This document shows positions 32,321 to 43,435 of a stretch of DNA of 64,000 nt, piece by piece; within the stretch, counting starts at the first letter, position 1; each line of letters opens with the position of its first letter. The notes under the pieces are model-generated. The model had not been told where the DNA came from. It did no database searches and worked only from the letters and a program-made list of their open reading frames with translations. The DNA is from an uncultured Croceicoccus sp. (GTDB lineage: Bacteria; Pseudomonadota; Alphaproteobacteria; Sphingomonadales; Sphingomonadaceae). Position numbers and translations under genes: made by a program. The DNA is taken from contig NZ_CANMCP010000002.1 of the NCBI RefSeq assembly GCF_947496385.1, positions 1-64,000 of the forward strand, in the 5' to 3' direction.

Positions 32321-33763
32321 TCATTCCTCCAGTACCCAGCTGTCCTTGGTGCCGCCGCCCTGGCTGCTGTTGACGACGAGCGATCCGCGCTTGAGCGCGA
32401 CGCGCGTCAGCCCGCCGGGCGTGATGTCGATGCCGTTCGGGCTCATCAACGCGAAGGGCCGCAGGTCGACATGGCGCGGCGCCAGACCCTTTTTCGTGAA
32501 GATCGGGCAGGTCGACAGCGAAAGCGTCGGCTGCGCGATGTAATTGTGCGGATTGGCTCTGAGCTTGGCGGTGAATTTCGCGATTTCCCGCTTGGACGAG
32601 GTCGGGCCGATGAGCATGCCGTAACCGCCCGAACCATGGACCTCCTTGATCACCAGATCCTCGATATTGTCGAGGACATAGGCGAGCGAGTCCGGCTCCA
32701 TGCAACGCCACGTCTCCACATTGGGGAGCAGCGGTTTTTCGCCTGTATAGAACTCGACGATTTCGGGCATGAAGCTGTAGAGCGCCTTGTCGTCCGCGAC
32801 GCCGGTGCCGGGCGCGTTGGCAATGGTGATGCCGCCGGCGCGATACACGTCCATGATGCCCGGCACGCCGAGCACGCTGTCGGGATTGAAGGTCAGCGGA
32901 TCGAGATATTCATCGTCCACCCGGCGATAGATCACGTCGATCGGCGTGAAACCCAGCGTCGTGCGCATCTGCACCCGCCCGTCGATAACGCGCAGGTCCG
33001 TGCCCTCGACGAGTTCGGCGCCCATCTGGTCGGCGAGGAAGGCATGTTCGTAATACGCCGAATTGTAGATCCCCGGCGTCAGCACCGCGACCACCGGCTT
33101 GCGCCCGTTCGACCCGTCGAAGGCCGGTGGCGGGCATGCCGCGAGGCTGCGGGCGAGGCGGCGGGGGTAGTTCGACACCGGCGCCACCGAGACGCGCGTG
33201 AACAGTTCGGGGAACATCGCCATCATCGTTTCGCGATTTTCCAGCATGTAGGACACGCCGCTCGGCGTGCGGGCATTGTCCTCCAGCACCATGAAATCGT
33301 CCTTGCCCGTGCGGACGAGGTCGATGCCGGTGATGTGGGTGTAGACATTGCCCGGCGGGGTAAAGCCCGACATGTGCGGCAGAAACGCCTCGTTCCCGTG
33401 GAGCAGCCATTCAGGCACGCGGCCGGACCGGATGATTTCCTGCCGGTGGTAGAGATCGTGGAGAAAGGCGTTGAGCGCCCTTACCCGCTGCTCGATCCCG
33501 CGGGACAGGCGCCGCCATTCGCTGGCCGTGATGATGCGGGGCACCGGATCGAACGGGATCAGCCGTTCCTCGGCATCGTCCTGTCCGTAGACATTGAACG
33601 TGATGCCGGTGCGGCGGAAGAAGCTCTCGGCCTCTTCGTGCTTGCGGCGCAGGATCGTGCGATCCTGTTCGTCGTACCATTCGCAATAATCTTCATAGGC
33701 GGGCCGTACATTGCCATTGGCATCGTACATCTCGTCGAAATTCGCGCTCGCGTCCCCGCTCAT
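32321..33763 (-). CDS. Circularly permuted type 2 ATP-grasp protein
   Basis: This is a 480-residue protein of the circularly permuted ATP-grasp family linked to peptide or amide-bond synthesis. Recognisable blocks are FNVYGQDDAEERLIPFD, RIITASEWRRLSRGIEQRV, FMVLEDNARTPSGVSYMLEN, VYRRVDDEYLDPL and NAPGTGVADDKALYSFMPE. The C-terminal VIKEVHGSGGYGMLIG is the ATP-binding, glycine-rich part displaced by the permutation. It is the first gene of the four-gene Anbu unit. A role in making a peptide or amidated metabolite is proposed from comparative genomics; the product is unknown. Confidence 0.94.
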   Translation of the reverse strand: MSGDASANFDEMYDANGNVRPAYEDYCEWYDEQDRTILRRKHEEAESFFRRTGITFNVYGQDDAEERLIPFDPVPRIITASEWRRLSRGIEQRVRALNAFLHDLYHRQEIIRSGRVPEWLLHGNEAFLPHMSGFTPPGNVYTHITGIDLVRTGKDDFMVLEDNARTPSGVSYMLENRETMMAMFPELFTRVSVAPVSNYPRRLARSLAACPPPAFDGSNGRKPVVAVLTPGIYNSAYYEHAFLADQMGAELVEGTDLRVIDGRVQMRTTLGFTPIDVIYRRVDDEYLDPLTFNPDSVLGVPGIMDVYRAGGITIANAPGTGVADDKALYSFMPEIVEFYTGEKPLLPNVETWRCMEPDSLAYVLDNIEDLVIKEVHGSGGYGMLIGPTSSKREIAKFTAKLRANPHNYIAQPTLSLSTCPIFTKKGLAPRHVDLRPFALMSPNGIDITPGGLTRVALKRGSLVVNSSQGGGTKDSWVLEE

Positions 33764-33812
33764 ATGACGATCAACCCCATTTTAATGTCAGACCCATATT
33801 AACAAAAGCGAG

Positions 33813-34652
33813 TCAGGCCGTATCCGTTCCCGAAAGATGTCGGTCGAGCACGGCAAGAACTCTCTGAATCGCGGCGGGATGCCAGGCAAATCCCATATGC
33901 GTGCACCGGACGTGGTGCATTTCGTCGCGCTCTCCCGCCTTTCCGCCGGCACAATGGCGGTGAACGATGCCGTCGCGCGCACTCCACAAGGCGATGGTGG
34001 GAACCGGCGGCTTTTTCGCCAGATCGCCGCCGACCGGTGGATCGTCGACCGTGTGCCCCGCGACCGCATGATAGATGCGCCAAGCATTATTGCCATGCAT
34101 GTCGCCCGAAAACGGGGAGCCCATGGTCACGACCATCTCCACATCGTCCGGCACGCGCTTGGCCGCCTCGCGCGCGTAAACGCCGCCAAGGCTCCACCCG
34201 ATCAGCACGATCGGCGCGTCCGAGCTTCGCGCCATCAGCGTAATGCGCGCGCACAGACGCTCGAACTCCTGCGCATCGGCGCCCAGGTTCCAGCCCAGGC
34301 CCCAGTCGACGACGGTATGCCCCGCCTTTTCGAGCGCGCGGCGCAGCGGCGCCATGCGCCAGGGATGCGAGCCGAATCCGGGCACGAGCATGACGGTCCG
34401 CGCCTCATCCGCCGGCGCGACCCGCACCCGCCCATGCGACCACGCATAGGCATGGGGAAAGATCGCCGACGCAAACTCCGACAGGATCAGCCGCGCATTC
34501 GGCCGCGCCACGCCGTCGGGCTGAGGCATGCGGGCAAGCGCGCGCCGCCGACGCCATTCGGACGCGATAAAGCGCATCTTGTCCGATGTGCGCGCGCCGG
34601 ATGCGCCCGATGCGCCATGTGCCGGTTGCCGGTCTTCGTCCATCGCCGTCAC
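33813..34652 (-). CDS. Alpha/beta hydrolase
   Basis: This 279-residue protein has an alpha/beta-hydrolase fold (VMLVPGFGSHPWRM, LIGWSLGGVYAREAAKRVPD with the nucleophile Ser in GWSLG). A probable Asp lies in ALWSARDGIVHR and the His in RCTHMGFAWHP. The chain resembles PGAP1-like or lipase-like hydrolases. It is preceded by a 20-residue Gly/Ala/Ser-rich start without a clear signal peptide. The start is GTG at 34652, with ATG at 34643 as the alternative. It lies 9 nt after the DUF3617 gene and upstream of the Anbu operon on the same strand. Substrate unknown. Confidence 0.82.
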   Translation of the reverse strand: MTAMDEDRQPAHGASGASGARTSDKMRFIASEWRRRRALARMPQPDGVARPNARLILSEFASAIFPHAYAWSHGRVRVAPADEARTVMLVPGFGSHPWRMAPLRRALEKAGHTVVDWGLGWNLGADAQEFERLCARITLMARSSDAPIVLIGWSLGGVYAREAAKRVPDDVEMVVTMGSPFSGDMHGNNAWRIYHAVAGHTVDDPPVGGDLAKKPPVPTIALWSARDGIVHRHCAGGKAGERDEMHHVRCTHMGFAWHPAAIQRVLAVLDRHLSGTDTA

Positions 34653-34661
34653 GTCACGCCA

Positions 34662-35198
34662 TCAGGCCGGACAATCGCCCAGCCGTTCTGATTCCATCGT
34701 CATCGCCATATCCATGTCCATCGCCGCGTTCTCCTGGCTCATCGTCATGTCGATCCGCGATCCGGTGGACGACACGTTCCCCTCCATCGCGATCGTCACC
34801 TCGCCGCCCTGCCCGCCGCCGCAGGTCAGCAGGGCATCGAGATTGCCATCGTCCACGCCAAAACGATTCCAGGTGCAGTCGTCATTCTCCGTCACGCGGC
34901 GAAACTGATCCGCGAAGCCTTCGCTCGCCTGTTCCGGGGTGAGGCAATAGGTGCGGGTCGCGTTCTGCTCGATGGCGTTGCGCACCTGTGCGACGATCTC
35001 CTCGGGCGCGCCCGGCATCTCCAGCGAATTGATCGTGATCGTCTGGCGATATTGACCGGGGTCGGGGCGGTCCAGCTTCTCGGCCTCGCTCGCGGCTTCC
35101 TCGACCGTGGGGTTTTCGGTCGGCGCATCCTCGGAACATGCGGGCAGGGTGAGCGCCATTGCCGAACACAGCGCCAGCGACGCGAAACGGATTGTCAT
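34662..35198 (-). CDS. DUF3617 family lipoprotein
   Basis: This 178-residue exported protein has a signal ending in a lipobox (LTLPACSED, Cys about 21). The DUF3617 domain contains PGQYRQTITINSLEMPG, TRTYCLTPEQASEG and NDDCTWNRFGVDDGNLDALL, with paired cysteines near 104, 122 and 135. The Met-rich C-terminal stretch (MTMSQENAAMDMDMAMTMES) is unusual but common in sphingomonad members. Function is unknown. AAGGAG precedes the ATG. It is probably cotranscribed with the hydrolase gene. Confidence 0.88.
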   Translation of the reverse strand: MTIRFASLALCSAMALTLPACSEDAPTENPTVEEAASEAEKLDRPDPGQYRQTITINSLEMPGAPEEIVAQVRNAIEQNATRTYCLTPEQASEGFADQFRRVTENDDCTWNRFGVDDGNLDALLTCGGGQGGEVTIAMEGNVSSTGSRIDMTMSQENAAMDMDMAMTMESERLGDCPA

Positions 35199-35335
35199 AA
35201 GCGCAATACTCCTTGTTGCATCCCCCGTGATAGCGGGCCGGCGGGCGGAGCGCCAATGCTGATTATCGCGCGCGTCATGGCAGGCCTGCGTCGTCGGCGA
35301 TTGCGAAACGCCGCATCGCCCCCCATATCCGCGCC

Positions 35336-37518
<2,183 letters not shown>

Positions 37519-37522
<4 letters not shown>

Positions 37523-38103
37523 TCCGCTTCGTTCCCACCGCCGCCGTCGCCACGCTCGCCCTCGCCCTCGCCGCCTGCTCCGCAGAGGCGGAGGATGACG
37601 CCGCAGTCGCCACGGACGGCAGTGGCCCCATTCGCATCGTGCTGGACGAAAACGCGCGCAAGACCCTCCCGGCCAAACGCGTTCTGCCGCCCAATCGCGA
37701 CATGCCCGGCGCCATCGACCCGCCGACCGCGCGCTGGCGCGTGGCGAAGGATGCGAGCAACGCCCTTTACGGAGAACCGGGGAAACGGCCGCTGCTCGCG
37801 CTCGCATGCAGCAACGGGACCATTTCGGCGATCCGCCCGGTCGCCGACCGTGACGGGGCGAAGGCGGTGCTCGCCTTTGTCGGCTATCGCGGTATCCTGC
37901 GCCTGCGGGTTCAGAATGACGGAGGCGCGTGGATCGGATCGCTTCCCGCCGACGATCCGCACTGGCGCGCGGTGACGGGCGGGCCGTTCTATGCCACGGT
38001 GGCGGGCGGCGGCAAGGTCATCACGCCCGGCCCCGGCGACGCGATCCGCATGTTCGAGGCATGCAAGGCGCCCGAAACCGAGCGCCTCGTGCCCAGCACC
38101 TAG
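37519..38103 (+). CDS. Small lipoprotein of unknown function
   Basis: This 194-residue exported protein has a hydrophobic signal and lipobox (LALAACSAE, Cys about 21). The mature part contains [40 protein letters not shown] and [12 protein letters not shown]. No family was recognised. The ATG at 37519 overlaps the uvrB stop (ATGA), so it is translated in coupling with uvrB; an ATG at 37510 is also in frame. It converges with the helix-hairpin-helix gene with a 4-nt overlap. Confidence 0.8.
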
Positions 38104-38870
38104 AGCTTGCCGAACTTGGCTTCGTAAGCCTCCCGGTCGCCTTCGGAGAGGAGCCGCGCCTGCTCGCGCCAGTTGTCACGCTCGATCCGGCCTTGGAAAT
38201 TGCCCATCTGCGCGTCGATCTTCGCGACGTCCTCATCGGTCCAGGCCGCGATCTGATCGTAGCGGGAAATGCCCATCGAACCCAGCATCGCGATGAGCTT
38301 CGGACCGACGCCCTTGATCCGGGAAAGATCGTGGGCCGCGTCGTCCTCGTCCTGCATTTTCGCGGCGGCGGCGACGGTTTCCCGGTCGCTGATAGCCTGA
38401 TCATTGGGTTCGAAGGTGTGGTCGGCCGTCTCTGCCGCCGGCGGCGCGCGGTGATCATCCGCGGCGCCGGGCTGTATCGCTGTGGCGCGGTGATCGGTTG
38501 CGATATCCTCGTCCGTGCCGGGCTCGTTCGAGAGCACGGCGGCGGCCACGGCCACGTCCGCACCGCCAAGGGGCGGGGTCGCGGGCGGCGTCTTTTCCGT
38601 ATCGGATGCGCCATCCTGCCGGGCGAGCCGTTCGCCCGCGTTTCCGCCAATTGTATCCTGCGAAGGGGAAACGGGCGGCGCCCCGGCGGGCGGCGCGTCG
38701 ATTAGCGCCTGGTTGCGGCGCGCAGGCCCGACCCCTTCGTCGAGCACGTCGGGACGGTGGCTGCGTTCGCGCGGTTTCTTCGCGCGTCCCACGATCCAGA
38801 ACGCGATCAGCACCGCGAGTATCGCAACGATCAGGAAGGCGACCCAGTTCGCCTCTATCAATTGCCACAT
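38100..38870 (-). CDS. Membrane-anchored helix-hairpin-helix protein (COG3743-like)
   Basis: This 256-residue protein has one N-terminal transmembrane helix (VAFLIVAILAVLIAFWIVG, about 10-28). A long low-complexity Ala/Pro/Asp-rich linker (about 35-180) follows. The C-terminal domain has a helix-hairpin-helix element: HDLSRIKGVGPKLIAMLGSM, ISRYDQIAAWTDEDVAKIDA and GRIERDNWREQARLL. That domain matches the family annotated as predicted 5' DNA nuclease, flap-endonuclease-like, although only the HhH part is visible and catalytic acidic residues are not evident. It starts one base after the stop of the 50-residue membrane peptide gene. DNA binding at the inner membrane is inferred. Confidence 0.85.
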   Translation of the reverse strand: MWQLIEANWVAFLIVAILAVLIAFWIVGRAKKPRERSHRPDVLDEGVGPARRNQALIDAPPAGAPPVSPSQDTIGGNAGERLARQDGASDTEKTPPATPPLGGADVAVAAAVLSNEPGTDEDIATDHRATAIQPGAADDHRAPPAAETADHTFEPNDQAISDRETVAAAAKMQDEDDAAHDLSRIKGVGPKLIAMLGSMGISRYDQIAAWTDEDVAKIDAQMGNFQGRIERDNWREQARLLSEGDREAYEAKFGKL

Positions 38871-38871
38871 G

Positions 38872-39024
38872 TCATTGTTCCTCTCTTTTTCGTGCGGGCG
38901 ATGCCTCGCGGCGCAATTGCAACGCGCGCAATCGCCGCCGTCTCCGCAGCCACGGCACGGTCAGCGCCACGATCCCGGCATAGACGATCAACAGCGAGAC
39001 CAGCAATTCAATCCAGATCGGCAT
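38872..39024 (-). CDS. 50-residue membrane peptide
   Basis: This short gene sits in a tight operon between the OmpA-like and HhH genes. The product has one hydrophobic segment (WIELLVSLLIVYAGIVALTV, about 4-23) followed by a very basic tail (WLRRRRRLRALQLRRE), so the tail should stay in the cytoplasm. The ATG lies 3 nt after the OmpA-like stop, and its TGA is separated by a single base from the HhH ATG. That spacing strongly supports translation. No family was recognised. It might anchor or adapt the HhH protein; this is inference. Confidence 0.72.
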   Translation of the reverse strand: MPIWIELLVSLLIVYAGIVALTVPWLRRRRRLRALQLRREASPARKREEQ

Positions 39025-39027
39025 GCG

Positions 39028-39783
39028 CTACCCTGCGTCCGGCGTGTCGATGGGGGTGGGTTGCAACGGTTCGATGGCGATCACCGAAAACTCGATGCGG
39101 CGGTTGGCGGAATCCTCGGGCGGAATGCCGGGAATGGGACGTTGCGAGCCATAGCCCTGCGCCCGCAGCCCGTCCCGCGGCAAGCCCCGCGCCACCAGCG
39201 CATCGCGCACGGCCAGCGCCCGTTGCCGCGAAAGGCGCAGGTTGATCGCCGCATCGCCGACCGCATCGGAATGGCCCGCGATGGCGATGATGCTGCCCCC
39301 GCACGGTTCGAGCGCGTCCGCCACCTCGTCGAGCAGGGTCGCGCTGTCCGCGGTGATGCTGGCGCTGCCTTCGTTGAACCGGATGACCCGCTGTGCGAGC
39401 AGGGATTCGACGTCGCGCTGGCAATGATAGGGGCCGCGTTCGGGCGTCTCGCCCGTTTCGGGGGCGGGACCGGCGCCGCGGCTCGCCCAGTGCACGCCGC
39501 CCGCGCCCGGCAGGGCGGCAATGGCGCGCGCGATGCGGACACGGCGCCCGTCATCGAGCGATTCGCCGCCGTAAAGCGTCGGATGCCGGGTGAGCGCGCC
39601 GGTCGAGGTATGGAAATCCGCGCGAATATCCGCGCCGCCTTCGCGCGCGATCACCTCCTGCGCCATCTGGTCCAGCCGGCCGACGACGACCGGTCCCGTC
39701 GCCGCATCGAAGACGAGCGCAATGCCCGCCACGACGACCGCGCCGGCGCTCAGCTTCATCCATGATCGCAAAACAAGGGCCAT
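39028..39783 (-). CDS. OmpA-family protein with N-terminal membrane anchor
   Basis: This 251-residue protein has an N-terminal hydrophobic helix (SAGAVVVAGIALVFD, about 12-26) and a middle domain reminiscent of BON/OmpA-associated segments (ARAIAALPGAGGVHWASRGA). It ends in a C-terminal OmpA peptidoglycan-binding domain (IRFNEGSASITADSATLLDE, IAGHSDAVGDAAINLRLSRQ, RALAVRDALVARGLPRD, RIEFSV). There is no beta barrel. It is therefore likely an inner-membrane or periplasmic protein that contacts peptidoglycan. The start at 39783 lies 10 nt after the flippase stop; upstream frame is shadow. It heads the operon with the 50-residue peptide and the HhH protein. Confidence 0.87.
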   Translation of the reverse strand: MALVLRSWMKLSAGAVVVAGIALVFDAATGPVVVGRLDQMAQEVIAREGGADIRADFHTSTGALTRHPTLYGGESLDDGRRVRIARAIAALPGAGGVHWASRGAGPAPETGETPERGPYHCQRDVESLLAQRVIRFNEGSASITADSATLLDEVADALEPCGGSIIAIAGHSDAVGDAAINLRLSRQRALAVRDALVARGLPRDGLRAQGYGSQRPIPGIPPEDSANRRIEFSVIAIEPLQPTPIDTPDAG

Positions 39784-39793
39784 GGCGCAGGCC

Positions 39794-41329
39794 TTAGCGT
39801 GGCGGCGGCGCGTGGGGAAGCGTCTCGCCCTTCTTTCCCGCCTGTTTGAACAGGACGCGGTCCTCCGGGCCGAAGCCGCGCTTCCATATGACGAAGCCAT
39901 AGGTCAGCAAAATCGCCGGCACGCCGAGCGCAAGCTGCGCCCATTCCGGCGTCAGCTTGAACGCATATCCCACCAGCACCGCCGGCGCGACCGCCCAGAC
40001 GAGCGGCCAGCGAAAATTGCTGATCGGCTCGCCGAGCATGCGCGACAGCATGCGCGATTTCACGAAGGACGCGAACGCCAGCGCCAGCATCAGCCCGATG
40101 GCCACGCCCGCCGCCTGAAACAGCTCGTCGAGGCCGAGCCGCCGCATGATGAGGATCGCGGCAACGCTCAACCCCGCCTGCACGACGAGCGTCGCAACCG
40201 ACAGCGCAAGATTGCGCATCCGGGCCATGTAGATGAGCGCCGCCTCCGAAACGACGGCGGTCGATGCGACGACCTCGGCGGCGAGCAGGAAGGCGAGCGC
40301 ACCCGTCCCCGCGACGAAGCCCGGCCCGACGAGACCCATGACCCCCTCCCCCGGAATGCCGAGCGCAAGGCCGATGCCCGCCTGCGCCGCGATGATCCAG
40401 AAGCCTGCCTGGCACACCTGCCGCGCAATGGCGGGATAGTCCCCCTCGTTCAGCTTGCGCACGATCACGGGGCCGAGGATCGGCTCGAAACTGGTCTTCA
40501 GCTTTTGCGGCAGGCTGGCGACCTGCTGCGCCACGTAATAGACGCCGACGGTCGCCGGGCTGACGAAAATGCCGAGCAGCGCGATGTCCAGCCGGCGCGT
40601 CCCCCACTCGATCGCATCGGCAAGCGCCAGCGGCAGATTGTCGCGCGCGATCGCGGCAAGCTGTATCGGGCGCGGGTTCCAGCCATGCGGCAGGCCGTAG
40701 CTGCGCAGCATCGGCACCAGCGCGGTGATCGCCGCCGCCACGACCGACACGAGATAGGCGAGTGAAAGCCCGCCATCGCGCAGCCCCGGCACGAACCAGA
40801 ACACGCCGGCCATGATGGAGAGCGTCCACGGCTCCACCACCGAACGGCTGCGCACCGTGGCCGCGATGTCGTATCGATAGGCGAGCGCCGCCAGCATGAT
40901 CTCCGTCGTGGCCAGCATCACGATCGCGATGGGGAGATAGCGGTCGATCGGCGCGTTCATGCCATTGGGAAACATCGGCGTCGGAAACACGAACAGGATC
41001 GCCGCCATCGCCGCCGACAGCCCGAGCGACAAGAGCAACCCGTCGGCCACGACATTGGCATCGGCGCGCTGTTCGCGGGCGAGCTCCTTGGCGAGGCCAC
41101 GTTTCAGCCCCAGTGTCGCCAATTGCCCGCAGATTTCCACGATGATGAGCGCGGAGGCGAAGCGCCCGAGATCGTCCGCGCCATAAAGCCGCCCCGCGAT
41201 GAACAGGAACGGCAAGCGCGCCGCCAGCCGGAGCAGGAAGCCGAAGAAATTGGTGCGCCCGCCTTTTGCGAGCGCCTGGATGTCGCTGCCGTCCGCGTCT
41301 TTTGCGGGGGCCGCTGCCGGATCGCTCAA
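39794..41329 (-). CDS. Polysaccharide flippase-like membrane protein (MOP superfamily)
   Basis: This protein of about 511 residues has roughly 12-14 transmembrane helices and the pattern of Wzx/RfbX-type lipid-linked oligosaccharide translocases (NFFGFLLRLAARLPFLFIAG, RLYGADDLGRFASAL, VGVYYVAQQVASLPQKLK, FEPILGPVIVRKLNEGDY). The start is TTG overlapping the gpsA stop (41328-41326), the only start codon consistent with operon spacing; longer open frame upstream is shadow. It may export cell-surface glycolipid precursors; no glycosyltransferases are adjacent, so the substrate is open. Confidence 0.87.
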   Translation of the reverse strand: MSDPAAAPAKDADGSDIQALAKGGRTNFFGFLLRLAARLPFLFIAGRLYGADDLGRFASALIIVEICGQLATLGLKRGLAKELAREQRADANVVADGLLLSLGLSAAMAAILFVFPTPMFPNGMNAPIDRYLPIAIVMLATTEIMLAALAYRYDIAATVRSRSVVEPWTLSIMAGVFWFVPGLRDGGLSLAYLVSVVAAAITALVPMLRSYGLPHGWNPRPIQLAAIARDNLPLALADAIEWGTRRLDIALLGIFVSPATVGVYYVAQQVASLPQKLKTSFEPILGPVIVRKLNEGDYPAIARQVCQAGFWIIAAQAGIGLALGIPGEGVMGLVGPGFVAGTGALAFLLAAEVVASTAVVSEAALIYMARMRNLALSVATLVVQAGLSVAAILIMRRLGLDELFQAAGVAIGLMLALAFASFVKSRMLSRMLGEPISNFRWPLVWAVAPAVLVGYAFKLTPEWAQLALGVPAILLTYGFVIWKRGFGPEDRVLFKQAGKKGETLPHAPPPR

Positions 41330-42342
41330 ACCGTGTTCTCCGGCTCGGTTTCGGTCCGCAAGGGGCGCGACAGCAGCCGTTCGACCATGGTTTGCGCGTC
41401 GACCCTCCCGTCGAGCAGTGCGCACACCGCATCGGTGATCGGCATCGCGATCCCCATGTCATCGGCAAGCGCGTTGAGCACCGGCGCGGTAAAGGCGCCC
41501 TCCGCCACGGTGCGGCGATGGGCCATCAGCTCCGCCGCCGACCGCCCCTCGCCCAATGCCTTGCCGAGCGAGAAATTCCGGCTGCTCGTCGACGAACAGG
41601 TCAGCACGAGATCGCCCAGCCCGCACAGCCCCGCCAGCGTATCCGCCCGCGCCCCGCGCGCCAGCCCGAACCGCAGCATCTCGGCATAGCCGCGCGCAAT
41701 CAGCGCCGCGCGTGCATTCTGACCCAGCGAAAGCCCGTCCACCACGCCGCATGCGATGGCGAGCACGTTCTTCACCGCCCCGCCGATTTCGGCGCCTGTC
41801 ATGTCGTCGGAAAAATAGGGCCGGAACTGCGGCCGCGCGATGGCGGGGGACAGGCGGTTCCATTGCGCTTCCCCGCTCTCCCCCGGACGGCCCGCACACG
41901 CGAGCGTCACCGCGGTCGGCAAGCCGGCGACGACCTCATGCGCGAAGGTCGGGCCGGACAGAACCGCCAGCCCCGCGCCCGGCACGCAATCGCCCGCGAC
42001 ATCGGCCATCAAGCGCCCGCTGCCCGCCTCGATCCCCTTGGCACAGAGCACAAGGTCGCCGCCATAGCCCGACAAATCGCGCAGAACCGTGCCCACATGC
42101 TGCGCCGGTACGACGACGAGCAATATGTCGAGCGCGGCCAGTTCGGAAAGATCGTTCGTCGCCCGTATCGCCGGGGACAGTGCCGCATCGGGCAGATAGA
42201 GCGGGTTGCGATGCGCGTCGTTGATCGTCGCGACAAGCCCGGCATCCCGCGCCCAGAGCCGCACGGCGCGTCCGTCGCTCGCCAGCATCTGCGCAAGCGC
42301 GGTGCCCCATGCACCCGCCCCGATCACGCCCGTCGTCGTCAC
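41326..42342 (-). CDS. gpsA: Glycerol-3-phosphate dehydrogenase [NAD(P)+]
   Basis: This 338-residue GpsA reduces dihydroxyacetone phosphate to sn-glycerol-3-phosphate for phospholipid synthesis. The dinucleotide motif [15 protein letters not shown] is at the very N-terminus. VLCAKGIE-type [28 protein letters not shown] and the active-site region [17 protein letters not shown] follow. [29 protein letters not shown] and [11 protein letters not shown] complete the family pattern. The start is GTG overlapping the tsaD stop by 4 nt (GTGA). It sits in the tsaD-gpsA-flippase unit. Confidence 0.96.
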   Translation of the reverse strand: MTTTGVIGAGAWGTALAQMLASDGRAVRLWARDAGLVATINDAHRNPLYLPDAALSPAIRATNDLSELAALDILLVVVPAQHVGTVLRDLSGYGGDLVLCAKGIEAGSGRLMADVAGDCVPGAGLAVLSGPTFAHEVVAGLPTAVTLACAGRPGESGEAQWNRLSPAIARPQFRPYFSDDMTGAEIGGAVKNVLAIACGVVDGLSLGQNARAALIARGYAEMLRFGLARGARADTLAGLCGLGDLVLTCSSTSSRNFSLGKALGEGRSAAELMAHRRTVAEGAFTAPVLNALADDMGIAMPITDAVCALLDGRVDAQTMVERLLSRPLRTETEPENTV

Positions 42343-43391
42343 GCCTTCACCCCCGCCCCGCGCGCCGGTTCCGCATCCGGGTCCAGCGGCCAGCGCGGCC
42401 GCGCCACGAAATCGAGCGGATCGCCGCCCGGCTGGACCAGCCCCGCCGCGATCCGTTCCTGTCCCGCCCAGGCGATCATCGCGGCATTGTCGGTGCACAG
42501 CGCCATCGGCGGCGCGACGAAACGCAATCCGTGATCGGCGGCCATCGCCTCCAACGCGCCGCGCAACGACGCATTCGCCGCAACCCCGCCCGCCACGACG
42601 AGCGCGGTCATGCCCTCCGCGGTTTGCAGGGCGCGGCCCGTCCGGTCGATCACGCAGTCGAGCGCGGCCTGCTGAAAGCTGGCGGCGATGTCGGCGGGGG
42701 CGTGGTCGCCCGTCTGGTGCGCGCGCAGGACCGCGCTCTTCAACCCGGCAAAGGAGAAATGCGGCTCCTTCGCGCCTTTCAAAGGGCGCGGCAGCGGCAC
42801 GGCGGCCGGGTCGCCCTCTTTCGCGAGACGCTCCACCGCCGGACCGCCGGGATAGCCAAGCCCCAATATCTTCGCCGTCTTGTCGAATGCCTCGCCCAGC
42901 GCATCGTCGATCGTGGTGGCGAGCCGGCGGTAATCGCCGACGCCGCGCACCTCCAATATCTGGCAATGCCCGCCGGATGCGAGCAGCAGGAGATAGGGAA
43001 AGGCAAGCCGAGGATCGGCGAGACGCGGGGACAGCGCATGCCCCTCCAGATGATTGACCGCGATCAGGGGCTTGTCACCCGCCATCGCCAGCGCCTTTGC
43101 CGTGACCAGCCCGACCATCACCCCGCCGATCAGCCCCGGCCCCGCCGTCGCGGCAATCGCATCGACATCGGCCAGCGTCATGCCCGCATCCTTGAGCACA
43201 CGTTCCACCATCGGGCCGACGACCTCGACATGCGCGCGCGCGGCGATTTCGGGCACCACGCCGCCGAACGGGCGATGCGCCTCGTCCTGCGACGCGATGG
43301 ATTGCGCGACGATGGTGCGGTCGGCCCGCACGAGGGCCGCCGCGCTTTCATCGCAGCTGGATTCGATACCGAGAACGATTGGCGCCGTCAT
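42339..43391 (-). CDS. tsaD: tRNA threonylcarbamoyladenosine synthase subunit TsaD
   Basis: This 350-residue Kae1/Gcp/YgjD protein transfers the threonylcarbamoyl group to A37 of ANN-decoding tRNAs. Motifs are [16 protein letters not shown] at the start and [14 protein letters not shown] with a metal-binding His. [32 protein letters not shown] (the HxEGH metal motif), [12 protein letters not shown] and [14 protein letters not shown] follow. The ATG at 43391 was chosen by homology to the family start. It is divergent from hemC with only 44 nt between them, the common alphaproteobacterial arrangement. Confidence 0.97.
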   Translation of the reverse strand: MTAPIVLGIESSCDESAAALVRADRTIVAQSIASQDEAHRPFGGVVPEIAARAHVEVVGPMVERVLKDAGMTLADVDAIAATAGPGLIGGVMVGLVTAKALAMAGDKPLIAVNHLEGHALSPRLADPRLAFPYLLLLASGGHCQILEVRGVGDYRRLATTIDDALGEAFDKTAKILGLGYPGGPAVERLAKEGDPAAVPLPRPLKGAKEPHFSFAGLKSAVLRAHQTGDHAPADIAASFQQAALDCVIDRTGRALQTAEGMTALVVAGGVAANASLRGALEAMAADHGLRFVAPPMALCTDNAAMIAWAGQERIAAGLVQPGGDPLDFVARPRWPLDPDAEPARGAGVKA

Positions 43392-43435
43392 GGCGGCTTT
43401 CCCTGAACGCTTTGCGGCGCTAGCACAAGACGCGC

